A stretch of 64,000 bases of DNA. It comes from Hygrophila difformis (Eukaryota; Streptophyta; Magnoliopsida; Lamiales; Acanthaceae). Positions 46,369 to 56,813 of the stretch are shown one piece after another; within the stretch, counting starts at the first letter, position 1, and every line of letters begins with the position of its first letter. Under the pieces are notes generated by a model. The model saw nothing but the letters and a program-made list of their open reading frames with translations, was not told where the DNA came from and did not search any database. The stretch covers positions 15,564,068 to 15,628,067 of the forward strand of contig JAOANR010000014.1 in the NCBI GenBank assembly GCA_030278955.1, given 5' to 3'. The position numbers were made by a program, and so were the translations under genes.

Positions 46369-49200
46369 ATATGGGTAAAGCGACTCAACCATATCTCCAG
46401 TCTTATTTTCATCAAAAAGTATTTGAAGGATGCAGAGAAGAACCTGGGAATCAATTTGGATAAAGGAGAACGAGAAGGGAGTGCAGATGAAAAGGAGGTG
46501 TTGATCGATCAGTATACAAGTGCTACATCACCGCCTCAAGTTTTCAATGAAGCCAACCCGTTGCCAACCCAACCAGCTGTGCAAGCCTCAGCTTTGCCAC
46601 CAAGAGAGCAAACTCCTGCTACCACTGAGCCACCCACCCGACCCGAGCAAGCATCTACTGCTGTTGCTGCATCCGAAAGCCAGCCCATGCCTCAAACTCA
46701 AACGAGAAGAAAGTTGGTAAAATTGGCTGAGAAAGAGAATCCAGCAAAGGCACCGGAGCCGAAAGTGGTGATTCAAGAACCCCAGCCGAATGCGAGGAGA
46801 GCAGCAGCACCTGCAGATTCAACGGATAAAGGCAAGGGAATAATGCCACCATCACCGCCAAAAAGAAAAGAATTGATTGCTCGAGATGCTGCACTAGCTA
46901 GAGAATTGCAAGAACAAGAAAATGCATTGGCCGGTCTGGTCGAACAAACAGGAGGTTCGGGAACGGATAAAATAGATGAGCAAGAACGAGTTGAAAGAGA
47001 AAAGAAAGCTGCAGAAAAGGAGAAGAGTAGAAAGAATATTCAGCAAACTCAAGCCGAGGAGGAAAGGAAGAAGAAAGAAGCTCATGATAGAGAAGTGGCT
47101 GAAAGGCTGCAAGCGGGATTGGAAATGAGGAAATCGACAGAAGTGGAGACGGCAACAAACATGGCTGATCCACTAGGTTTCAAATGCAGTCAACTACCTC
47201 CCATCACAACAAGAGTACCCAGAGATGAAACAGATCCAACCCCTCCGATCACTACTCATTCGCCAGTATACAAAGAAAAAGTGAGAGCCGAAAAGGCAAG
47301 GATAGAAAAAGAAAAGGGAGATGATGAAGATTTGATGATCACTGGAGAAGTGCCAGGGCGTGGATTGAAAATTAAAGAAGAACAACTTCCTGCATGGACT
47401 GGCCCCACTGCTCACGACAGGGAAACCATCTTGGGAGACATAAGGAATAGACTGAATGAGCAAATCGAAGCAAGGATTGATCGAGGAGAGGCACCTGAAC
47501 AAATCCGTTATCAGACAGAAGCATCCCGAATCTTTGATCCACTCGTAGGCACTGCCAGAATTGAAGCTGTAATTAGAACGGCTGAAACTCCTGCAAACCC
47601 AATCACATTGGCAGACTTGTTAAAGGACAAAGCTGTTGAGCAGCAAAAAGCTGAAGAGCCACGAGCCAAAATGGATAAACCACAGGGTATGGCTGAGGAT
47701 AAGAAAAAGGCTGCAGAAGAAGAAAGAGATGAGGCCATGCAAGAAGAAGAAGAATTTATGGAGCAAATGGCGCCTATTTTCCAATGTCCTGTCGGACAAG
47801 CTGCAAGAAATAGGGAGGAGGAGGTGGTATCAACTAGCGTTGATCCTTACTTTCCTGTACTTAATTTTACAAAGCCTGTAATGACTGAGTACAATACAAT
47901 GAAAATTGTAACTAAACAGGTTGAGGAGGATCCATTGAATGAAGCAGCTGAGGGAAACATGGAAGTAGAGGAAGCTCAGCAAGATGAACCTATGGATGAA
48001 GCAGTCCAGGAAGGAGGTGAACCGAGCAAACATGAACCCATCCAGGAGGGGCAAGACGAACCAACTGACTGGCACACAAGCGAAGATGAATCTGTTGGAT
48101 CAGTCAAGCCCGCCAGATTTTGGGAGGAAACCAGAGTTCGCGCCAGAATGGGAATCCAAAAGATTGAGAACACCAAAATGGTGATAAAAGAGGCAGATGT
48201 AGTCCGGAAGTTCAATGGGAATTTGAAAGCAGTCAAGGCATATGAAGAGCTTTTGGAAAGCATCATACCCAACAAGGGGTTTGCACCAGACTCGCTAAGG
48301 CACCCCACTGTGGATTTTTGGAGGACATGGCTTGGATGGGAGAAATTCTTACTACATCACGGAGATCCTGGGTATATGGAGTTGACTAGGGAGTTCTACT
48401 GCAACATTAACGTTGCAAGACGGACAACCTGGGTTAGAGGAAAGACAATAGATATATCCCCGGATTATCTAAACAGATTCCTTCAAACACCCAGTTATCA
48501 AAGTGAGATTACGGAGGAGGAGATCTTGAGTAGGCGTGGCAAGACAAAAATGAAAGCAACATATCAAGCCATAGCCGACTCCCTAACCAAAACACCAGGC
48601 TTGGTGGGGACATTCAGCACGTCCGAGATAAAAGTGGAGTTCACGCCAACATTCGAATTTTACATGGCTAGAATCAGGCCCAGCTCTCATCCCCAAACTA
48701 CTTCAGGCAGCGTACTGATGGGATTTGCAAAGCTGTGGCATGGGCGGAAACTGAATGTTGGGGAACACATTTTTGAAGTCATGACCACTCGAATCAAGAA
48801 GAAGAATGCTCTTTGCTACCCGAATCTTATTAGAAGAATCTGCATAGATCAAGGGGTAGACATGGGAGAATTTGACATTGATGCCTTGGTCATTCTGAAT
48901 CCCCCTATCCGGGTCCCATCCATGCATGTTCAAGAAAGGATTACGTATACACTCCCTCCATTCCCGGCTGACTCAAATGTGCAATCTTCGTTCATATCAG
49001 GTGAAGAAGCACCATCGACTCAAAGGAGAGATCCAATGCCTCCCCCTGCTCCTAAAAGAAGAAGAAAGACCCGTGCTGAGGAGGGACCTTCAGCTCAAGA
49101 AGAAATCCCCCAAATGGAGCAGGTGGAAATTCCTCCATCACTTCCAGTTCAAGCTCCTCAGCAGCAAACTCACCCCTCCCAGATTTCTCCTCCAAGCTAG
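46369..49200 (+). CDS. A1 internal gene, part 2: coiled coil plus putative plant transposon protein domain
   Basis: It is in phase with part 1 and open from directly after the TAG to a second TAG at 49198-49200 (943 codons). Order: Pro/Ala/Gln-rich linker, a long Glu/Lys/Arg-rich coiled coil (about residues 180-290), an acidic stretch (about 440-590), then a folded domain at about 640-850 with HPTVDFWRTWLGWEKFLLHH, TTWVRGKTIDISPDYLNRFL, KLNVGEHIFEVMTTRI and LCYPNLIRRICIDQGV. This layout matches the domain in the K2 antisense product and the family named putative plant transposon protein. A Pro-rich tail with a basic patch (APKRRRKTRAEEG), a possible nuclear signal, follows. The role is unproven; nuclear or DNA-binding action is inference. 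Confidence 0.68.
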   Translation: MWVKRLNHISSLIFIKKYLKDAEKNLGINLDKGEREGSADEKEVLIDQYTSATSPPQVFNEANPLPTQPAVQASALPPREQTPATTEPPTRPEQASTAVAASESQPMPQTQTRRKLVKLAEKENPAKAPEPKVVIQEPQPNARRAAAPADSTDKGKGIMPPSPPKRKELIARDAALARELQEQENALAGLVEQTGGSGTDKIDEQERVEREKKAAEKEKSRKNIQQTQAEEERKKKEAHDREVAERLQAGLEMRKSTEVETATNMADPLGFKCSQLPPITTRVPRDETDPTPPITTHSPVYKEKVRAEKARIEKEKGDDEDLMITGEVPGRGLKIKEEQLPAWTGPTAHDRETILGDIRNRLNEQIEARIDRGEAPEQIRYQTEASRIFDPLVGTARIEAVIRTAETPANPITLADLLKDKAVEQQKAEEPRAKMDKPQGMAEDKKKAAEEERDEAMQEEEEFMEQMAPIFQCPVGQAARNREEEVVSTSVDPYFPVLNFTKPVMTEYNTMKIVTKQVEEDPLNEAAEGNMEVEEAQQDEPMDEAVQEGGEPSKHEPIQEGQDEPTDWHTSEDESVGSVKPARFWEETRVRARMGIQKIENTKMVIKEADVVRKFNGNLKAVKAYEELLESIIPNKGFAPDSLRHPTVDFWRTWLGWEKFLLHHGDPGYMELTREFYCNINVARRTTWVRGKTIDISPDYLNRFLQTPSYQSEITEEEILSRRGKTKMKATYQAIADSLTKTPGLVGTFSTSEIKVEFTPTFEFYMARIRPSSHPQTTSGSVLMGFAKLWHGRKLNVGEHIFEVMTTRIKKKNALCYPNLIRRICIDQGVDMGEFDIDALVILNPPIRVPSMHVQERITYTLPPFPADSNVQSSFISGEEAPSTQRRDPMPPPAPKRRRKTRAEEGPSAQEEIPQMEQVEIPPSLPVQAPQQQTHPSQISPPS

Positions 49201-49593
49201 AACGTCTCTCAACATCCTGCTAACTCAAATGTAGTCGAGATCGTGAGCTCAATGAACAAAACCATGACAGAAAGTGTCAAGCAGTTGGCAGATGTTATCA
49301 TTTTGGGAAGGGAAGATGATAGGAGAATCAGAGAAGAGAGAGACAAGAGAAAAGAGGAAGAGAAAGCTGAACAGAGGAGAAGAGAAGATGAATTCAGACT
49401 ACTCCTGTTGGAAAGAGAAGAAAGGCACCACAGAGAAAGGCTGGAAAGCGAAGAGAGGCAACGGAAGATGATGATGGAAAGTGAAGAACGTCAACAAAAA
49501 ATGATGGAAACTGTGATCCAGGCACTCATCGGACAGCTCCCGAAACCGCCACCTCCGCCAACAGACGATGCTGGGCCTTCGACTCAATCATAG
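49201..49593 (+). CDS. A1 internal gene, part 3: charged coiled-coil tail
   Basis: This is again the same reading frame, open directly after the TAG at 49198-49200 and ending at TAG 49591-49593. The first internal ATG is at 49252. It is dominated by Arg/Glu heptads (REERDKRKEEEKAEQRRRED, EREERHHRERLESEERQ) and ends in a Pro-rich stretch (GQLPKPPPPPTDDAGPSTQS). The composition predicts a long helical coiled coil suited to oligomerisation. Most likely the C-terminus of part 2 if the TAG is read through or recently acquired. It could also start separately at the internal ATG. Confidence 0.55.
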   Translation, partial: NVSQHPANSNVVEIVSSMNKTMTESVKQLADVIILGREDDRRIREERDKRKEEEKAEQRRREDEFRLLLLEREERHHRERLESEERQRKMMMESEERQQKMMETVIQALIGQLPKPPPPPTDDAGPSTQS

Positions 49594-50013
49594 GAACTGA
49601 AAGAATGAATTTGATCTGATCCTATTCATTTTCTAGCTTAATTGTAAACATCATATAAGAGAATTTCTGTCATTTGTGCAAGTTTGTTCTTATTGCATGA
49701 AATCTCTTGTAATTTATGTATTTACCGCTTTCCAAAAAGGAATTCTGCAGTCCAAAAACAATTTCTATTCTTGAAAAGATTTCTGACAGTCCGAGATGAA
49801 TAAGTGACTGTCAGGCCAAAAATATGCTGTTGACATACTTTGTATGTTAACAGTGCCTCTTTTACTGCTTTAAATTAAATAACCAGCAGAAGTATGCATA
49901 AACCTGCTCTAAATTCACATGTTGAATTTAGGCTTGTGATTAAATTTTCAAACTTTTAAATTGGGATAATATAATTGAAGACATGCATGACATGAATTCC
50001 TAAGGTTTTGAGC
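49594..50013 (+). other. 3' region of A1 after the internal gene, no gene seen
   Basis: AT-rich, non-coding, probably the 3' UTR of the internal gene. No clear terminator can be pinned down. Confidence 0.5.
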
Positions 50014-50023
50014 TATAAAAATT
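50014..50023 (+). repeat. 10-bp target-site duplication of the foldback element, left copy
   Basis: TATAAAAATT, repeated exactly at 51251-51260. Confidence 0.85.
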
Positions 50024-51250
50024 GGAAAAAAGGATAAATAGGTCCTTTTTCTTTTCAAAAAATTCAAATCAGTCCTTTTTCTATTTTATTACCAAAACAG
50101 TCCTCTACAAATGCTAATTATGTTCAAATCAGTCCTTTTTTCACTAATTATATTCTAATTGCTGACGTGGCAAGGGTTTTAATTTAAACCTGACACGTGT
50201 GCATAATATTAGTCCTTTTTCTTTTATCTTTTGCCAATTCAGTCCTAAACTTTTATTTTGTTCTATTTAGTCCTCTACCCCAATCACTCATTTTTATATT
50301 AATTGGCCTCAAACCTTTCAAATTATTTCATTTTAGGCCCAGAACCTTAAATTTTTTATTATTACTAATCCATTTATCAAATAAATGCACAACATACTTC
50401 CATAAATAAAATTAAACACCAAACCTCATATATTGGGTTCGACTGCTTTGTTATCGGGTCTTTCAAGTACCGGAATTTTACGGACTCTCTCTAATAACCA
50501 CTCGACCGCAACCGATTGTTCATTGGTTTTGGTTTCCTTCAGTAACAATCAACAGAATCTTACTTTGCGTCCTACATTAGGATGTAGCAATATTTGAGTA
50601 AATGATTTAACTTGAATTTTTGGAAGGTTATGGATACAGGAAGCCTTGGTTTTATTGAAAAATATTAATATTATTAAAAATATTAAAAAAATAGCCTGAA
50701 TTTTATTGTCCACAAAGTACGATTGTGCTGATTGTTGCTAAAGGAAACCAGAACCAATGAACCATCGTTACGGTCGGGTGGTTAGAGAGAGTCCGTAAAA
50801 TTCGGAACTTCGAAGACCCGGTAACAAGGCGGTCAAACCCAATGTATGAGGTTTGGTATTTAATTTTATTTACGGAAGTATGTTGGGCATTTATTTGATA
50901 ATATATTAGTAATAATAAAAAAAATTAAGGTTCTGGGCCTAAAATGAAATAATTTGAAAGGTTTGAGGCCAATTAATATAAAATGAGTGATTGGGGTAGA
51001 GGACTAAATAGAATAAAATAAAAGTTTAGGACTGAATTGGCAAAAGATAAAAGAAAAAGGACTAATATTATGCACACGTGTCAGGTTTAAATTAAAACCC
51101 TTGCCACGTCAGCAATTCGAATATAATTAGTGAAAAAAGGACTGATTTGAACATAATTAACATTTGTAGAGGACTGTTTTGGTAATAAAATAGAAAAAGG
51201 ACTGATTTGAATTTTTTGAAAAGAAAAATGACCTATTTATCCTTTTTTCC
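50024..51250. mobile_element. Foldback (long inverted repeat) element, Mutator-like by its duplication
   Basis: 1227 bp. The left arm (50024 to about 50568) is the inverted copy of the right arm (about 50706 to 51250). Arms start GGAAAAAAGGATAAATAGGTC (one base over a 20-mer; first 20 GGAAAAAAGGATAAATAGGT) and differ by scattered substitutions. The loop is about 137 bp. A 10-bp direct duplication flanks it, in the size range of Mutator-like elements. No protein is encoded. A transcript through it would fold into a hairpin of over 500 bp. Confidence 0.88.
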
Positions 51251-51260
51251 TATAAAAATT

Positions 51261-52470
51261 TGATGATGCGATCATCTTATTGGGTAATAAATCTGCATGT
51301 TAGAAATTTTGATTGAATAAAGTGTTAGGATTAAACTTTAGAATAATGTATGACATGAATCAATCCAACCTGTGAGATTTGAGCCATGAGTCACTTTGTA
51401 CTCATTTATTTCTTTGATGTGTGAATCAATTTGATTAAAGAAAACTAGAACTTGCGATTAGGACCGATTCAAGGCCATGCCATATTCCCGGAATCGAGCA
51501 TATGATCGAGACACTTAGAAAACTAAAATTTTGGCCTTCTTTTGAAATCCAAACCCAAGAATATTCTCCCTTTAGGATTAACCACTTTGAGCCTATAAGC
51601 CTAATTTTTCTTTGAAGCCCTCTATATTTTTCCTACCTTACAAAAAGACCAAGAAATATTCAAACCCAAGTGTACAAGTATAAATTCTATCAAAAGCATT
51701 AAACTTATGATCATAAAAAATGTATTAATCGGTAAGCTATAAACCGATTCAAAAAAAAAAGAGAGAGAAAAATGCTGAATTCAATTCAACACAAATAAAT
51801 TGCAAATGACAAAAGCAAATTAGACTTAGTCTAATGTCATGCAATGTGAAAAGAAAAGCACAAGAAAAGAAAGAAAGGGATAATGATGATCATAAATTTT
51901 AAATAAATATGCCATGTTATGATAGAATAAATTCTTGTCACTTTTTAGCCCAAAAATTTCCTTTCCTACCAAATGTTACAACCGTATGCCCCATTATAAC
52001 CCTTGAATAAGACATCATGATCTCGATTTGAGGAAATGAGCCGGTGGCGAGTTGGTCTGATTGCAAGCTTATTGGATAGTTTAATCGAATCTGATTTTGA
52101 GTGTGCATTATTAAACCCCAATTGAGAGTGAGTGAACTTTCCGATTCTCTTATATGTGAGGCTCTATTTTATGAATTATGTTCGTGTCATACCTAAATTC
52201 TGATTCTTAATCCTTGCATTTTTCAAACATGATATTCATGAAGAGTTGATAATAATGTTTGATTTGTAGGCCCGATGTAGTGAGCAAGTATCATTTCATT
52301 AAACACTGCAATCAAGGGAATTTAATACTTCTAATTTTTATTGTCTTATCCCAATCCAAAAAGATTAAGATTTATGAAGCCATGAAAATGAATTGAATAT
52401 GCAGAGCCCGTGTTCTTTAGAACATTGACTCTGACTGCTCGGGGACGATCAGTATTAAATGTGAGGATGT
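51261..52470 (+). other. 3' untranslated region of A1 up to the 3' LTR, no gene seen
   Basis: Non-coding and AT-rich. The text just before the LTR (CTGCTCGGGGACGATCAG, then TTAAATGTGAGGATGT) resembles the conserved end of Athila/Tat elements. The polypurine tract is weak (GTGAGGATGT). Confidence 0.5.
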
Positions 52471-52757
52471 TGATAATGGCCAGAAATGACCATTATTTTC
52501 AATCCATTTCCGTGACTAAAACGGGCATTTGATCGCATTCCGGTCTTATATTAAATAAGAAAGCAGTTGAATTGGACTGATTTATGCATAATTGTAAAAA
52601 TATTGAGCTGGTGTGAAAAATGCATAAATATGTAATTTTATTACATAATTATGTTAGAAAAATCCAAAAACATAAGAAAAAGAAAAGAAAAGAAAAAGGA
52701 AATGAAAAGATGGGAAAAGAAATGAAAAACCCACAAAAAGTCGAATATTGCAGGATA

Positions 52758-53024
52758 TTACGACGCTAGACACAACTACGACGCTATGCATGTATAGCGC
52801 CGTAGCTTGGTCTAGCGCCGTAGGAGGAAACTGAAGATGACGTCCAAAGAAGGGTGGACGGCGCTAAACTTGGATAGCGCCGTAATCGAGTATAGTGCCG
52901 TAATGATGGATAGCGCCGTAGGCTGTTCACTGAGAGACAGAGAGAGTCTTCGAAGTGGAAGACTACGACGCTAAACTCATAGCGCCGTAGTAGGATAGCG
53001 CCGTACCCATCTATAGCGTCGTAA
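52758..53024. repeat. Palindromic half-site array in U3 of the A1 3' LTR
   Basis: Twelve half-sites in three groups of four. The first group (52758-52823) is a complete hairpin-type module with inner palindrome around GCATGT. It ends 59 bp before the TATA box. Confidence 0.9.
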
Positions 53025-53082
53025 GCCTTGCCAGAATTCCAATTTCAAGGCCTGGGGGCCCATGGGCCTAGGGTTTCCCACC

Positions 53083-53090
53083 TATATAAG
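53083..53090 (+). promoter_or_regulatory. TATA box of the A1 3' LTR
   Basis: TATATAAG, identical in context to 13746-13753. Confidence 0.65.
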
Positions 53091-53731
53091 GACCAGTTGA
53101 CTCCAATGATCAGCATTCAGACAACATTCAAACTTGGAGACAATTTAGTGTTCTTGAGAGTTGTGTAGGTTAGTTAGGTAGTTAGGTCTTTATTTTTTGT
53201 ATTATTTATCTTCATGTCTTAGTTTAGATTTTTAATATGTTAGATTAGTAATCTTATTGGAGTTTTCATCTTAGCAGCCACTGTTTACATTATTTCCAGC
53301 TTTGTTAAACTTTTATTAAGGTTTAAATACCCAAATGATGGGTATTATCAAGCCATTTTTTATAAATGGGAAGTTAATCACAAAAAGAGTCCCAAAATCA
53401 TGAAATGGACATGAGTCAATGGATTTATTGCTTTATTTTTTGTCTTATGACCACTTGGTCATTTAGTTTCACTGTTTTATGTGGGTTTATGTTTTTCTTT
53501 TGTTTTTGGGATCTCGTGCATGATTGTTGGTTGAAAACCCTCACTTGGGTTTGTGGTTCATTTGTGCCTTATCTTTTCTTTTTATTGGAGTTTCTATTAC
53601 ATTTTAGTTTATCTTCATTACTGTTATTACTTTCCCTTGTTGCTGTTCTTGCATGTATTGAACCATAAACTTGAAAATAGGGTTTGCAATCGCATAGATC
53701 GCATCACCCGAATAACAACATTCTGGGCTAG

Positions 53732-54080
53732 CTACGACGCTAACCGCCCTACGACACTATCCTTGTATAGCGTCGTAGGTGAGGTTTAGCACCGTAGTCA
53801 TCCAGACTTAAGAAAATTTGCCTTACGGCGCAAGACCAACGACGCTATCCTCGGATAGCGTCGTAATTTTTGTTCAGCGTCGTAGGTCCCCAAAACATTT
53901 TCCTTCTCACAAAACCCACTTACGACGCTGTACCTACGACGCTATCCTAGGATAGCGTCGCCATTTAGTGTGTAGCGCCGTACCCTCCAATTTTATCAAC
54001 ATTTCTAAAATTTCACCCTACGACGCTATATCTACGACGCTATCTACGGATAGCGTCGTAAAATCTATCTAGCGTCGTAA
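53732..54080. repeat. Palindromic half-site array in R/U5 of the A1 3' LTR
   Basis: Four modules with four half-sites each, 16 in all, about 640 bp after the TATA box. In this array the inner palindromes include CTATCCTAGGATAG and CTATCCTCGGATAG. Confidence 0.9.
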
Positions 54081-56808
54081 TTGGCATTTTTGCCAATTTT
54101 CTCCATTTCTCCATCTTCCTCACTTAATTAATTGGACCTTTATATTAATATTTTGAGGTTGAAATCCAATGATCTCAACCCATGATTAATTTAATATAGA
54201 GAACTTTGTTCAATTCCCATTAAAATATTTTTCTATAAAATTAAACTCTAATGATTTAAGTATATAATCCGGACTTTAATTAATTAATTAATTATGGAAT
54301 GAGTGATTATTTAGACATACAGAGTAATTATGGACTTAATTCCATACCCTTGCATGAGAAACCAATGTCTCTCATACAAGATGACCCAAAAATATTTTCT
54401 TAATTTATTTTGGTCTTTTCCGTGTTGTGTGAAACAGCTAGTAAGAGATATAACAGACTAATGTTGGCGGGTATTCCCACACGGATAAACTAGCTCGTGG
54501 TCTGTATATTAATTACTAGATGTTATTTTGCATCGTCCGAGCAGTGGTCAGTGGAAGCCTTGGCGGTTCGTCCATCCGGGATTATAATAGCTGCTCAGCT
54601 GACTCCTATCCGGATACAGTTTTCTTTTCTTTATTTTAATTTCAAAACCTGATTTTTGAGCTGTAACATTATCAAACTGTGTCGATCAACACTGTTTGAA
54701 TAGTATTACAGTGAGAAAACATGTAGGTTTTTCTCTCATTTCATAGATAGCAGGAGTCTTGATGATAGCGATCACTGTCGTATAAGGTCTTCTGCTGTCT
54801 AAAATCATTCCACCTGGAATAGTTGGGACCTGGATAGCAGATGTTTGCAGTCCGGATAACCCCAGTTATTTCAGCCGACTTTTTAGCCAAATAAATTCTT
54901 CTCATCTCCGGCTATTTCATCTCTGTGTTTCACTTTCTGTCTAAACCCACCTTATATTTTGGGTTAATTTAATTTTACACTTCTTTATAAATTTATGCAT
55001 GATATTATTATATAGATATTGTGGTCAATATTATTTTGGGATCCTTCCCTTGGACATAGAAGTCGTGATTTAAATCAGATGTCTCGCAATAAATTTCCAA
55101 CAAAAATTTCTTTATAAAATCCGGATCGGAGTAAAGGATAAATTCTTCAGTTATGACTAATTCATATTCTGTCAAGGGTTGATTTTGGGAAATTAGAAAC
55201 ATAGTCAGCGATTAGGTCTCACCTAGACTGAAAGGGTCTGTGTTTTAATTGAGAGTCTAGTACCTGTTTAGGGAATGACTTTCAAATATCTATTATTTTC
55301 CAAAATTGTTGTGTGTTGGAAATCTTGTATTAAACATGACACTGAATCAGAGACCACTTGGACTCGGATAAGGTGTGATTAACAATGCTAGAGGAACAAC
55401 ATACGGGCCTTGGTTATTTTCTAAGATAGGGTTGAGTTTTCTTTCAACTGCTATCCTCTTCTGCCAAAGCCTATTTTGAGTCCTGAGTGAGTGCATCCGG
55501 AATGAACTAATGTATTAGTCCGTTTCATTAGTTTGTATCTCATAACCACCCGGAAGGAAGTGAACACTGCGAGCGGTTCACCGAGATCCGGGAATTCTTG
55601 ATCCACACCCAGTCATTCTGACTAGGAGCTTTCTTTTACCACCAGGGTCAGACTTTCAAAAACCTCCGAGTGATAGGATTTTAAATGCTTTCTTTACCAC
55701 TTTCGTTTAACAGCTTTCTTTAGAGGTCACTCGGTTGTATTGAGAGTTGCGTAACTGCTACTAGGACTGAAAGTTAAGGGATAGTTCAGGGCTTAATTAG
55801 AGTCTTTGGGCGTGACATGGGGGAATGATAGCTGTACTTGACACTTCAACTAATGATTTGTCTGGTGTTGCTTGTCCACCACAGATGACTAACATGCTCC
55901 TGCAAGGCATTGCAAGGGAAGCTACGAGTTTGTGATATCTTAGATTTTGTCGTCTTAAGAGCATGTAAACTCTTACTGTAAGTACCTGTCTGTTAAAGGG
56001 AACATGGTATAGAGAGCATGAGAACTAGCTAACTGAAAGGATTATCCCAAACAGAGATCTGCGTAACAAAATGGAAGTTTAACTGTGTTTCATCTGAATC
56101 TTGTCCAATTTCTATTATTTTCTCCCTGTCCCTTCTGTCTCATTTTAAATCTGCTTTCTTAGAATAATATTAAACACTTTCTTAGATTAATTTTATTGCT
56201 TTCTTAGATTAAATTTAATTCGCTTTCTAGAATAATTTTATCTGCTTTATTTTAATTGCTTTCATAACTTAGATTAAATTATGTCAAGTAGATGGTAGTT
56301 CAAACACAAACTTGAATCGAGTAACCGAGTGGAAAATCTTAGTAAACGACGTGGGCCCTGCTTCTATCGCACATCCTCCAATGAACGATCCGGTCTTACT
56401 ATAAATTACTGCAATTTTTAACTCCGTGCGCTTTCGGGGGCACAGTTTCTTAACACGAGTAAATAAAAACGTGACAACTTATAAATATATCCCTAATCCC
56501 AACTACGCCTTCATAATTGGTTTCATTAAATAAAATTGAACACCATGATTATGATTTTTCAGAAAATACTCATGTAGTGGGAACTTGTCAAAAGTTTCAT
56601 GGCAAGGATCTTCAAGGCACGAAATTATCAAAAGTTTCATGCCGGGGAGGTCCATAACGCCGTTTGAACTCAAAGTTTCCCCTCATGAGTAAAAAAAGTG
56701 AACTATATCCTTAAACCCATTTCCCATGAATCATAACTCTTTTCATTTAATAAATTTAACCTGGGATATTTTAGAAATGCTCGTGTGACGAAATTGTCAA
56801 AAGTTTCA

Positions 56809-56813
56809 TTACC
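56809..56813 (+). repeat. Target-site duplication TTACC, right copy (A1)
   Basis: Matches 10038-10042. The PMD frame resumes at 56814. Confidence 0.92.

Larger units (their letters stand above)
10043..56808 (+). mobile_element. Athila-like giant non-autonomous LTR retrotransposon A1, with nested insertions
   Basis: Ends are TGATAATGG and AAAGTTTCA with a 5-bp duplication TTACC. The LTRs are 10043-35242 (4342 bp once two insertions are removed) and 52471-56808 (4338 bp). The primer site directly after the 5' LTR is complementary to tRNA-Asp, as in the Athila group. No capsid, protease, reverse transcriptase or integrase motif is visible in the roughly 10-kb interior, so the element must depend on another element's enzymes. 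It carries an internal spliced gene (36311-49593) and palindromic arrays. It was later invaded by S1, K1 (itself holding K2) and K3, and its 3' region holds a foldback element. Without the nested LTR elements it is about 18.7 kb. Confidence 0.88.
52471..56808 (+). repeat. 3' LTR of A1, uninterrupted
   Basis: 4338 bp from TGATAATGG to AAAGTTTCA. It serves as the reference for the split 5' LTR and shows the empty sites of S1 and K1. The right end contains three spaced copies of TGTCAAAAGTTTCATG or a close variant (from about 56586, 56628 and 56795); only the last is the true end. Confidence 0.93.

Noticed and set aside
46588..47173. Minus-strand frames opposite part 2 of the A1 gene
   Set aside because: Leu/Ser-rich mirror frames of a Glu/Lys/Gln-rich coding strand; no own signals.
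35243..52470. Search for gag, protease, reverse transcriptase or envelope-like genes in A1
   Set aside because: No Asp-Ser/Thr-Gly, FxDD, zinc-knuckle or DDE pattern is visible in any sense frame, so A1 is called non-autonomous.
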